From Owenia fusiformis (Eukaryota; Annelida; Polychaeta; Sabellida; Oweniidae), in contig CAIIXF020000001.1 of the NCBI GenBank assembly GCA_903813345.2, positions 13,473,915-13,537,914 on the forward strand: DNA of 64,000 nucleotides, in the 5' to 3' direction. Shown here in pieces: positions 1 through 10,821 of this stretch. Position numbers and translations under genes: made by a program. The notes under the pieces are model-generated. The model saw nothing but the letters and a program-made list of their open reading frames with translations, had not been told where the DNA came from and made no database searches. Each line of letters starts with the position of its first letter. The first letter of the stretch is position 1.

Positions 1-3000
1 GATTTAATTCTTAAAACATCACATCAAACATTTTGCTTTTTAATGCTACAAGAAAACTTAACGATAATAAATGAATGTCTGTTTAGAGATGGTCTATCAC
101 TCACTATATTCTGCAAATTTATTTTTTGCAATATTTGTGGTTTTCATACTTTTTATGTTGAAAATCATAACATTAGTTTTAGTATTCTATCTTTTAAGTG
201 TTTTAATGGTTTTTATGAAGTTTTTAATAGATTGACCTTGTGTGTTACCTGGTATGTTTAAACATGGACTTGACGAAAAATGATTTTAGGCATACATCTT
301 TTTATAAGAGCTTTTCATAATAAAAGGGAAAATATCAAAAAAGAACATAAGCCATGTTTTATTAAACACACATAAAGTTTGGAAGAGCAGTTTGTGTTAC
401 AAATAATCGTAAAAATGTAAATTCGTAAGGAAATACAGGCTGTTAGATTCAATAAAATACTGTTAAGATAATGTTTAATAGAATGATAGAATTATTCATA
501 TCTTCTGCAGTGAGATTACACCACTTTTTGCTCCTATCTTTACTTTATAAATTATTAACCTCCATTTGTGAAAATACACTTTGTATAAATGATTTCATGA
601 ATATTATGGAAAATTGTTTTTTTATTTTATGAAATTACATTTGGGTTGTGCTTGGAATGAAGCATGATCTTTAGGTTTTCTATCAAGTTTTCTTTTACAT
701 CCACAGAGTAAGAATTTTGTGAGACAAAGTAAAAAATATATCAGTTTTGTAGATCATGTTGAAAAGATCAAGAAGGATGGTACTTTTAATCGTGTTTTTA
801 TTTTGATGAGACATGACCAAATGAATTACTTTCAGAGATAACAAATAATTCAGCATCATATTCAAAAGATCATTTTATGACTTTCTTCTTTACAACATTG
901 CATGACTATCTACATTTAATCTTTTGTTTTTCTATCAATTCATTCACAATAGGTAGAATTATGACTTACTTTATCATAAAACATCTTTGATCTTTTTGTT
1001 TTTCCATGAAAGAACACTCAAGGTAATCATAGTGGACTGAATTATATTTTTTCTTGTTGATTTTAATTATGAGTGTCTGAAGGGATCAAAGGGCAGATGT
1101 GCCTCTTAGAGTGGTGCCCATGTAAGGGTCAAACCAACTTCCAGAATTGGAGACCCTTAGGATCAGGGGTCACCCATAATGTTGCATTCATTCAGACTAT
1201 CCAGGTGCAAATGCCCATAATAGTATATAATCAGCCAGGGCGACCACTCATTCAACTTCATAGACCGTTAATGAATAAAAAACATTTCTATTTTCCTTTC
1301 TTCATTCACTCTGAATGGCCAAGCCAAGGCTTGAATGGGTAGGCATAAAAGGCAAAAGCAATTATCATATATCTTTTATTGCTAAGGACAGAAACTCTAT
1401 ACTAAGGGAACAAAAACCTGGTGTTTGCTAGGCAGAGAAATCTGACTGGGTGAATAGACTGACCCATTAATGGCCGACTTGCGCTCCCTTGGTTGCATGA
1501 TCTATAGAGCGATGACACAAAAGGCAAGCATGTTTGGTCATTAAAAGAGACACTAATTAATTAAGGGGGCCAGTTTCAAAGCACCGTAAAACCAGGTGAT
1601 CAAGCAAGACAAAAACCATGCCATACCGTTAAAGTAAAACAATCAAATCATAGATGATTTTTCATGTCCACACAATTAGCCCTTTGAAAGACCTTAGAAC
1701 TCAAGGCTATCCCCATAATGGAATAATGATGACCACTATAATTGTATTTTAATATAAAGTCTTGTCAAGTTGATTTTTCATGTATTGACAGGCAATTGCT
1801 AATCAGCATTATCATTTCCCCTCCCAGTTGCTCTTAATTGTTCTTTAACGAAGAATTCAAAAAACCAAAATGTCAGAGATTGCATGAAGGATGCATTGGA
1901 GACAACGTTTGACAGTAGAGATGCTAATAAACTCTCTATAGAAAACTTTGTTCATTGAGGCTTTTGAAATCACTTGGCATTTTGACATAAGAAATCTGGT
2001 TTAGGTTAGAACTGCATGTCACTTAATAAACAATTTTTGAACTTTTTCAAAGGGTTTCTGAGTTAAAGTGTTTTAATGTGACCACAGGATACAGGAAAGT
2101 TTCATGACCATGCAATGCCAGAATTAAATTTTCACCTGCAAAAATGCACTGGTCACACCCTGCTCAAATATTCTAAAGGGAAAGCACACATTTCCACATG
2201 CTCACATATTTTACATGTTTTATGCACATTTCACTGAAGAAACCTTACTGAGTTAAGAATTATTATTCCGATACCAAGACTCCATTGAGCTCTCAAGGAT
2301 ATACTCGACCCTTCATATGGTGTAAAATTCTCATTTTTACCTGAGACTAACATAAAAAAAAATTTTTTATGTTGGTCTCAGTTTTTACCAATTCTGTCCA
2401 AGGTTTGTCCAAATTAGTTATTAGAATGTTACGATTCTTTGTATACTTAAACTGGTTCAAGGGGCTTTCAACATCAGATGTGAATAAGTTAATGCCTTAT
2501 TGTAGTTCTATATTTGAAAGTGTGTTGGGGTCTGACACTATTGTAGTCAATCAAAGAAATATTAAGTTTTTTTCTATTTTCAACTGAATGCAAACCCCTA
2601 TTGCCTGAATGTTAAAAGACCACTGAATGCCCTAGTAACTTGATATTCTAAGCAATTGGGTTATATGAGTACTTCTTGCACTAGTTAAACACACAACAGC
2701 CTTATCACATAGTCTTTTGTATAACTAACAAGTCTGCAGAAATCCTGGTCTGTTTTCAGTTCAAAGATGAACACCCTAGGACACCTTTCAGCAGCCTCTG
2801 TTAAGCAACACCAGATCTGTATTAGAGTGTTGATTTACATCTACATGTGTTTTAGATGACTCCAGTATGTGTTTTATTTCTGCCACTTGACTCAGCTGGG
2901 AGTTAACCTTACATATATTATTTTGAGTGTCACATGGGCTCAGTTTATGCCACTCTATCAGATGGGTATGGGGCTGGCTACTAAAAGGCAAAGCACAAGT

Positions 3001-4606
3001 GGCAACTTAAGGAAAACACAAAACAACTCCTAAAAACCATAGCAATATTCTAATACAAAGCAAAACATAAAGCATGATACACATGATTAATTTGACAGCA
3101 TACATGGTAAAGAGTATTAAGAAACCTCAGAAATACCTAAATTAGAATTAGTAAGAGCAAGCCACAAAACTCTAATTCAAACTGCTAATAAATCTGGATT
3201 TCTTTATGTTCTTCAAGCAAAGCAAACATAGTCATCATATGCCTGTAATAATGCCTTCTACTCTATCAAGTTACAGATCCTTTCCTATTCTTTCTGTGTC
3301 ATATTCTACTTCAAGCACTATGTATCACTCTAGAATTCGTAATGTCCTTTATATTCCATCTTAAGTAGGACGACCATGTTATAACTTGATCTGTAAACTT
3401 TCTAGAATGTTTATTCTTACAGGTGGTATATTCTCTGTGGTATATAATTTTTTAAAGGATGTTAGATCAAGAGCAGCTAGTAAGGTCATGTTTCAGTACA
3501 TTCTGTCATATTTGGTGATAAGTGGTTGTTTTTCAGTATGAAATTGTAGAGATGTCTCCCATGCATATTATGGGTTTATGGGTCCATAATGATGACATAC
3601 CTCAAATATGGCATATCTGTTGATACTGGTACACAGGGGAAGGGGGGGGGGGGGACAGGAGTTTCAAGGTAATATCTTTAGGGCTGCTTCCTTTGTCAAC
3701 TTCATCTCTGCCCTTTACTGAGATAAGGTATAGGAGTCTCGTAAAATGGTATGGGATAAAAAAGACACCATAATAGTACATCACATGATAACACACCTGA
3801 CACACCCGCTATATAAATGTAGTCCAAACTAATATTATTTATGATCTACATATTAAATTCCATACTTGATCTGTCCTTTATATTGATAGAGGATATCATG
3901 CAAGTGTCATATTTTAATAAGATATATGCTTTCAATGAGTGATTTCTATCTTTAATATCAGTTATCTGTTCACAGGATATTTTACATTTAAGGTGTGGAT
4001 CATGTTCATCAATCTACTAATTATTACTAATACATTTAGTTTGTTGATTAAAAGGCACCGCAAAATAAATAATTTTAGATTATATAAAGTATTCATGTAG
4101 TGTTCATTTAAAGTTAGAAAATTCCATTGGTTGCTGGTTTGGGAAAGCTGTTTCAAGAATTTTGAACTTCTCAATCTTCACAATAGCGAAACGAAAAATA
4201 TTCAATCTGCCACCTTATAATATACAACGTACCCATACGAAGAGTCACTCGTAAAATGAACAAAATGGATGAAGGAGGATCCTTTGATTTTTGCAAGAAA
4301 ATTGTAGATCTTGACTGCTTGATACATTTTTGTGTACTGGTGATGTTAAAATTTCCAATAGATTCCATGCTTTAGTACCATATACAAAGGCTGACATAGT
4401 TTACTATACCATGGGCATTCATTGAGTGATTTATTTAACTTGTTTTAGGAAAGGCTGGTCACTAAGAGCATTTTCATATTAGCATGTTCATTAACTAATG
4501 ACAAAAAATCATTTGTAGTATTATATTATAAATGGATTTTGGGTGGGTCAGGTATATTGCATGTGGCGAAGGCGTTAATCATTATGAAAATGTTTTTTGC
4601 TTCCAG
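1..4606. other. Upstream of first visible exon of gene A; no exon recognised
   Basis: This stretch precedes the first recognisable exon of the rotund-like gene A and is probably intron or upstream sequence. I found no exon with both good splice sites and protein similarity. Open frames here (for example 1073-1342 and 2369-2587) are short, lack recognisable domains and sit in AT-rich DNA. There is a poly-G run near 3641-3655. No promoter could be assigned. Confidence 0.5.
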
Positions 4607-4833
4607 TGCCACTAAATCGGTTGAATGAGCATCATGGCCGCCACTTACCTCCAGTGCCACAAAATGCCATGGAGAGCTCACCTAGCCAACCTCACGGTGC
4701 TGACCTCTATCAGGGCCCATCCTCAACTACCTCAAATCTTGTATCTCAGACATCACAGTTGGTTGTGCCTCAGCCACTGAAGGTGCACAAACTGCAAGCT
4801 GCAAGAAGTTACCAATGCAAGATGTGTGAACAG
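4607..4833 (+). CDS. Gene A exon: disordered N-terminal region and first half of zinc finger 1
   Basis: The acceptor is ttgcttccag at 4597-4606 and the donor is cag|gtaagg at 4833/4834. The exon starts one base into a codon (phase 1), so an upstream coding exon must exist; no in-frame ATG precedes it here. It encodes a Pro/Ser/Gln-rich stretch that ends ...RSYQCKMCEQ, the two cysteines of finger 1. The exon ends in phase 0 and joins the ATG (Met) codon at 9619. Confidence 0.85.
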
Positions 4834-7800
4834 GTAAGGAGACAATCTGTTAAGAATAAACACAGTAGATGGACCTATTGTTGAGCTACAGTATATGAGC
4901 CTATTGTTGAACCACAGTATATGAACCTGTTATTTAACTCCAGTATTTGAGCCTATTGTTGAACCACAGTATATGAACCTGTTATTTAACTCCAGTGTAT
5001 GAGCCTATTGTTGAACCACAGTATATGAATCTGTTATTTAACCACAGTATATCAACCTATTGTTTAACTACAGTATAAGAACCTAATATTTAACTGCAGT
5101 ATAAGAACCTAATGTTTAACTGCAGTATAAGAACCTAATGTTTAACTGCAGTATATGAACCTGTTGTCTAACTACAGTATATGAACCTGTTATTTAACTA
5201 CAGTATATGAACCTGTTATTTAACTACAGTATATCAACCTAATGTTTAACTACAGTATAAGAACCTAATGTTTAACTGCAGTATAAGAACCTAATGTTTA
5301 ACTGCAGTATATGAACCTGTTGTCTAACTACAGTATATCAACCTAATGTTTAACTACAGTATAAGAACCTAATGTTTAACTGCAGTATTAACTATTGTAT
5401 ATGGACCTATTGTATAAATACTGTCTAAGGATGGACTTTTTAATTACAGTATTTATAGGATTAGGAACGTCTTATTAACTACATTATAAACCTGTGAATT
5501 TACTTGAACTTACACTTATACCTACATTTTACACTTACTACCCAAAACACAGGAAGTGATATTAGTGAAGTTATTAAAAATTCATAAAATAAATACATAT
5601 TTTTTTATTTAAAAAATATTAATTCCCTAAATTTAAGATTTCATACATTGCTAACATTTGACACTTAAATAAATCTAAAAGTTATCATAGAGTTACACGG
5701 AATGATATGAGCTTAAGAGAATCTAGGATTGAGACACTTTGGAATAGATCATTTTATCCCATACTTGGACGTGTTACAGGTACATAAAGCCGGTTTGTAA
5801 AAACTTATATTTTCATCAGCGGGCAGATATAGCTTTACGTCCCGCTCCGAGCGGGCAGATATAGTATATCTGCCTGCTACGTCATAATCGCTGTTCCCGT
5901 ATTGATTCTTTTTTTGTAACGTTCTCATACTGTAAACGACAATGGAGAAAAACGCAGACAATCGCAATCTGTTTGATGCTTTTAAGAAGGGAAGGAGCAG
6001 TATGCCCCATTAATAATCAAAGATTTGAACAGGAAAATCCGGCTACGGACAATAATACAAAACTGGACATGAATATTTTAGAATAATTCCACGGTTGGTT
6101 GCAAAGTTTCTGAACTGTGGCCAATTGAACAATGTGATTGGTATGGGATAAACAGATCATCCTATAGTCGGTTCAGGATATTGGGATTATCCTTTGGCCA
6201 ATATAACATATCTACCCTCGGGACCTACGGCCCTCGGGCAGATATATTATATTGGCCTCGGGATAATCCAAATATCCTGATCCTCATATAGGATAATCTC
6301 TATTTATCCCATACTTGGACGTGTTACAGGTACATAAAGCCGGTTTGTAAAAACTTATATTTTCATCAGCGGGCAGATATAGCTTTACGTCCCGCTCTGA
6401 GCGGGCAGATATAGTATATCTGCCCGCTACGTCATAATCGCCGCTCGCATATTTGTTCATAATTTGTAACGTTCGCGTAATGACTGTAAACGACAACGGC
6501 GATCTGTTTGATGGTTTAAAAAATGGAAGGAGCATTCACTTAAAAAATTCGAGAAAATAAATGTGGGAATATTTGAGAGAACAAAAAAATCCGCCCACGG
6601 CCAAGAAAACAAAACTGGACATGACTATTCTAGAATATTTCCACGATTGAACAATGTGAACCAGATGACCAAGATTGGTATGGGATAAACATATTATCCT
6701 ATAGTCGGTTCAGGATATTCGGATTATCCCTTGGCCAATATAATATATTTTCCCTCGGGACCTGCGGCCCTCGGGCAAATATATTATATTAGCCTCGGGA
6801 TAATCCCAATATCCTGAACCTCATATAGGATAATCTCTATATATCTAATTTACCCTGTGCGCACAGTCTAGTTACCCTCTGCCTTATATAGACAATATTT
6901 ACAGCCCCGTCCCAAAGATTGGTGACTGTGACAGCCCGGGTTATAAATCATTTCAAATATACCATGTTGACCCTTTCTCAACCAATCAGCGAAGTGGAAG
7001 GAACACATGCTAAATAAGTTCTCATTAACTATGCAGTGATGTCAGAGGTAATGACCACATAGAAAGTTGTCCGTATTTCGACGACGAACTCTGATTGGCT
7101 CTGTGAGATCAGAGATTTATTGTAAACTGAAAGAGTGAAGACGAAGCTCTCTTTTAATAAGTGAAGTCAAATGAATGCAAAGGGTGTATCCAATTCTGGC
7201 TTTTAATTCCAGAAATTGATTCCAGGAACAGAAGGTTAGCATCTTTAAGATCATCAATAAATCACAAGTTGAACGTACTGTACCTGAAGATAAGAGAAAT
7301 GCTTCTAGGAACTAATAACTATAGATTACCAAGAAATAATGCCACATATTTCCAATGAATATGCAATGACTCGGCTACACCTCACTAACTTGCATAATTT
7401 TCTTCCTAAATGTGATCAAAATCAACTTTATTGATTTTTAAACAATATATTATTTAGACGTTGCCATGGCAATTATGTGGTCAGCTGAACACATCTAAGC
7501 AAATATCTCTTTCTCTCTCTTTGAATCATATTTTCCTTTATCTCAAATACAGTCTATAAATGACATTCCATTTTCCATGTAGGAAGAACAGTTAGAAACC
7601 AACAATGAAGTAGACTAAAGGGCAAAACAGCTTTTTTATTTAGATTATTACTCAAATTATTGTAACATGAATTACCTTAAAGAAACACTGTTTACATAAA
7701 GAGTTTTTTTATTTGAGTTTTTTCAAACATTTATGATTTGATATAAAAATAAAAAATTGATGTATAACACATCAGAATTGGTTGATAAAATAAACAACAA

Positions 7801-10800
7801 AATTAAAACCCAAACAATATGATATTATTAAGCATAGAACTATTGTTTATTTCCAATTATATATTGTCATATTTGTACATCATTACATTATTAAGTAAAA
7901 TAGTACATGTATTAGAATAATATGTGTCACCAATATGTCATTTTATTAAATCAGAGAGTCGATATAATGTCCAACTTTCAGTAACATGTGTGAATAATAT
8001 AACATCAGAGGACAATGAAATGCAACAGGTAAATGTACCTTTATTGAAAAACAGGTATTAACAATAAAATTGATCTATTTCCAAAGGAGACGGAAATAAT
8101 ATGCACAAAAGGTCTTTAAATTCAGACAGAAATTTTGAAAAGGTTGCTCTCTGTGTGATCAACCTTTTAATTTAATATGTTTTATTAAATGGTTTTGTTT
8201 TCTTGAATGAGTTTGAATTAAGATGATTTCCCTGCATCATTTACCATCAGAATTATGATTGATGAGTTTTTGATAACATTTGTAGAATTTTAATATTAGC
8301 TATTTAATTTAAAGATAATCTGGTATGGAGACAAAGTACTTCTATATGCATATACAGTAGAAACTGTCGAATTTGAACGCCATTGGAACTGGCAAAAAGC
8401 ATTGAAATTAGCAGGTGTTCACATTTCAAGGTTTTCTAAATATGGGAGTCAATGGGAGACAACAAATTTGGAACCAAGAAAAAGTGTTCACATTGAGAGG
8501 CGTTCGGATTAGAGACTTGTTCAGATGTACAGGTTTCACTGTATTGAACTTTATAAGAATAATAGATAAACCACAATGTGTATTACCAGATAGCATCAAA
8601 ACAATTATTTTTTATAAGATGTTTTTTTGTTGTTGTAGCGTTTAATAATTCATGACATCATCATAACATTACAATAAATATACAATAAATGTACAATATA
8701 TCATGGCCATTCGCCTTCCAATTGTAGGGCTATGAAATTCACAATAGCATATCTTTTTCTTTTATGGATGTTAGAGAACCTGTACTGCAACCATGCATTC
8801 GATGGATGATTTACTTCATAATTCTAATTGCTTAATACAATAATATTTTGTCAATTTTGCCATTTTCTGTAGTATTGTGAGTATAACCTCCCAAAATCTT
8901 GTTGATCAGATCTCAAAATTACATTCTTTATGAACAGAGATCGAACAGCATTTCCCTTGACTTGAATGTTGTCATATACACAATTAATCCCACAAAGATT
9001 GATCTTTATCAATACAAAAATGTTGAAACAGCTAGATGCTGTATTAATTGCATATACCGTACATATAAGTTTATGTGGGTAGAGTTTTACCACCAACTGT
9101 TCAGTTCTGCATTTGAATAAGATTAAGCCACCATGACAGGCTGTGTTAAAAAATGAGGGTGCCTCGACATTCAACAGACACAAGTCAATAGTTATTTTGT
9201 TTTTGGAATAAAGAATTGTAATAACAGGATGGATATTTCAGATTATGGTTGAATAATTGCATTAATGGAAAGATCATTGTCAATAAAGAAGTTTGTTAGA
9301 CATGGATGATCAATTTAAGACTTAATTACTTTATAATTACATATAAGTGCAATATATATTAAAAATATACTTAAGAATCCGATCAACAATTCCAAAATAC
9401 CTCCTTAAATGATTCATAATTCACCTCTGAATTGAAAGCATATGGACCTCTTTTTCCCATGTCAGGTATAAATCAAACATGACTGCTCATCATAACATGT
9501 TGTAACAAATAGATTGAAAAGATTTTGAGGATGATATATAAGATGTTCACACTGATGATTTCAACATGATGGAAAATATTTATTTCAGTTTATTTATGCT
9601 AAATTTGACATGTTTCAGATGTTTGACACAAAGGCGGACATGATGCTCCACAGTCAGCACGTTCACAAGCAAGACCCAAGACCATACAAGTGTCAAACAT
9701 GCACAAAAAGTTTCGCAAATTCCTCCTATCTCTCCCAACACAATCGTATTCATCTGGGTATTAAGCCATATGGCTGTCGAATCTGTGACCGCAAGTTCAC
9801 GCAGCTATCACACATGCAGCAGCATCTTCGGACCCACACAGGGGAGAAGCCGTACAAATGCCAACATCCAGGCTGTGTGAAATCCTTCTCTCAGCTTTCT
9901 AATTTACAATCACATTCACGCTCTCATATGACGGATAAGCCATACCGTTGTAATTCTTGTTACAAGTGCTTTACTGATGAGGTTGGCCTAAGAGAACACA
10001 TCCCAAAGCATGCCAACACCAAGCTCCTAAAGACTCATATTTGCCAGGTCTGTGGGAAATCATATACCCAGGCTATATTTCTGGAGCGACACATGCAGAA
10101 ACATTCATTTGGTAGCAATGGCCCTCGAAGGAATAGTGCCCCTCCACAAGGAACCCCTCTTCAGGAACATCACCAAGAGAATCATCCTGAGCATCATCAG
10201 GAGCAACAACATCATCAGGATCCACATCAAGAGCAGCAGCCGTCACATCTTGATCCTAATCACCATCAGTCCCAGGGGCTCATCAAGCAAGAGTCATTTG
10301 ACTCTGGGAAGTCCGACGCCAGTAATGGTGGTGCACATACAAGCCCTAAACATTCGGCATTCAATTCTGTGCAGCCCCAGCAACAATACTCACATGTACC
10401 TCATATACCTAACACAACTGCGCATACTGCATATACCTCATTTGGCCTCCCACCACCTCGTGTGCCTCACACAAATACCTCAATGAATCCCTCAGCCCTG
10501 CCAAACATCTCCTCCCTTGCAGGTGCCATGCCTTATTTCCCTTATGACCCAACTGGTTTCCGCCCGATGGAGCCAGAGCGCCCTCTAGTGACCAGGGAGA
10601 GCATGCTCGCTAGCACTCTACTCCGACAAAATCCAGAGCCACTGAGAAATGACCACCTCAATTCCCGCGAGGGGATGATAGCCAGTAGTTTGCTGCGCCT
10701 ACATGACATCAAGAACTATACAAGCCATCACATCCCTAGTATGATGGCACATGCCCATCCTGATTCACACTCACCGATACCTAATAACAAAGATCTCGGA

Positions 10801-10821
10801 AAACGTGAAGAGTACCACTAA
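4607..10821 (+). CDS. Gene A: C2H2 zinc-finger transcription factor, rotund/lin-29/ZNF362-ZNF384 type (5' partial, two exons visible)
   Basis: Likely a nuclear DNA-binding transcription factor. The visible coding sequence joins 4607-4833 to 9619-10821 in phase 0, giving about 475 residues after an unseen 5' part. Six C2H2 fingers follow one another. Finger 1 (YQCKMC...HSQHVH) is split by the intron, and its C-x2-C-x12-H-x4-H pattern is complete only after splicing, which confirms the junction. Finger 4 has the C-x4-C spacing (CQHPGC) and finger 5 reads YRCNSCYKCF, both characteristic of the rotund/squeeze/lin-29 and ZNF362/ZNF384 family. A His/Gln-rich linker, an IKQE sumoylation-type site and a Ser/Pro-rich C-terminus follow. 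The family call is recognition by eye and fairly sure; the exact orthologue is not resolved. Confidence 0.85.
4872..5397. repeat. 26-bp minisatellite in gene A intron, starting ~39 bp after the exon donor
   Basis: About 20 tandem copies of a 26-bp unit containing CAGTATATGAACCT and TGTTATTTAACTA variants. It begins about 39 bases after the 5' splice site at 4834. Variant units alternate (gagcctattgttgaaccacagt versus gaacctgttatttaact), showing patchy homogenisation. Confidence 0.9.
5398..5752. other. Gene A intron, AT-rich, nothing recognised
   Basis: Intron sequence between the 26-bp array and the 550-bp tandem duplication. It contains degenerate array remnants at its left edge and AT-rich runs. 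I see no gene or structured element. Confidence 0.5.
5753..6843. mobile_element. Tandem pair of ~550-bp palindrome-rich elements (5753-6302 and 6303-6843)
   Basis: The sequence starting TTTATCCCATACTTGGACG at 5753 recurs at 6303, an offset of 550 bp. Each copy holds two self-complementary blocks: one around GGGCAGATATA...TATATCTGCC, and one around the CTCGGGACC(T)GCGGCCCTCGGG core flanked by AATATAA/TTATATT arms. Both copies end in CATATAGGATAATCTCTAT. This is a non-autonomous DNA element duplicated in tandem. Nearly the same minus-strand reading frame (DYDVAGRYTISARSERDVK...) appears in both copies, but the recent duplication explains that without coding function. Confidence 0.75.
6900..7160 (+). 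promoter_or_regulatory. CCAAT-containing GC-richer segment inside gene A intron (possible internal promoter)
   Basis: This stretch has more CpG and GC than its surroundings. It carries a CCAAT box in AACCAATCAGCG (CCAAT 6982-6986) and an inverted CCAAT (CTGATTGGCT, ATTGG 7094-7098), which is the NF-Y type spacing seen in promoters. It could be an alternative start site for a short gene A isoform, or part of the adjacent transposon. No transcript evidence is visible. Confidence 0.25.
7161..8352. other. Gene A intron, no gene recognised; RFX X-box-like site at 7460
   Basis: AT-rich intron. The only distinctive motif is GTTGCCATGGCAAT at 7460-7473, one base from the palindromic RFX X-box. No exon or transposon ends were recognised. 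Confidence 0.4.
8353..8543. mobile_element. MITE with TACAGTRRAACCTGT termini (mariner-like), older copy
   Basis: The left end is TACAGTAGAAACTGT and the right end ACAGGTTTCACTGTA, imperfect inverted repeats with terminal TA dinucleotides. The inside resembles the 19488-19665 copy (…GTTCACATT.GAGAGGCGTTC…). TA target sites suggest mobilisation by a Tc1/mariner-type transposase. Confidence 0.7.
8544..9618. other. Gene A intron 3' part, nothing recognised
   Basis: AT-rich intron that ends at the acceptor of the terminal exon. Overlapping frames at 8851-9183 (-) and 8899-9120 (+) are opposite-strand shadows of each other without domains. Confidence 0.4.
9619..10821 (+). CDS. Gene A terminal exon: zinc fingers 1b-6 and C-terminal domain
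   Basis: The acceptor is gacatgtttcag at 9607-9618. The exon encodes 400 residues and ends at TAA 10819-10821. The first ~165 residues hold the histidine half of finger 1 and fingers 2-6 (KCQTC, GCRIC, KCQHPGC, RCNSC, ICQVC), linked by HTGEKPY-type linkers between fingers 3 and 4. A His/Gln/Glu-rich tract follows, then IKQES (about 10279-10293), and near the end a duplicated motif RESMLASTLLR / REGMIASSLLR. The downstream region to about 12.4 kb is probably 3' UTR; I could not place a confident poly(A) signal. Confidence 0.92.
   Translation: MFDTKADMMLHSQHVHKQDPRPYKCQTCTKSFANSSYLSQHNRIHLGIKPYGCRICDRKFTQLSHMQQHLRTHTGEKPYKCQHPGCVKSFSQLSNLQSHSRSHMTDKPYRCNSCYKCFTDEVGLREHIPKHANTKLLKTHICQVCGKSYTQAIFLERHMQKHSFGSNGPRRNSAPPQGTPLQEHHQENHPEHHQEQQHHQDPHQEQQPSHLDPNHHQSQGLIKQESFDSGKSDASNGGAHTSPKHSAFNSVQPQQQYSHVPHIPNTTAHTAYTSFGLPPPRVPHTNTSMNPSALPNISSLAGAMPYFPYDPTGFRPMEPERPLVTRESMLASTLLRQNPEPLRNDHLNSREGMIASSLLRLHDIKNYTSHHIPSMMAHAHPDSHSPIPNNKDLGKREEYH

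Noticed and set aside
1073-1342. 89-codon frame with somewhat higher GC
   Set aside because: No splice sites, no domain and low-complexity end; probably an old repeat.
10052-10486. 144-codon frame overlapping gene A in another frame
   Set aside because: It follows from CAT/CAC/CAG-rich coding sequence of the real frame; Ile/His/Leu-rich composition without domains.
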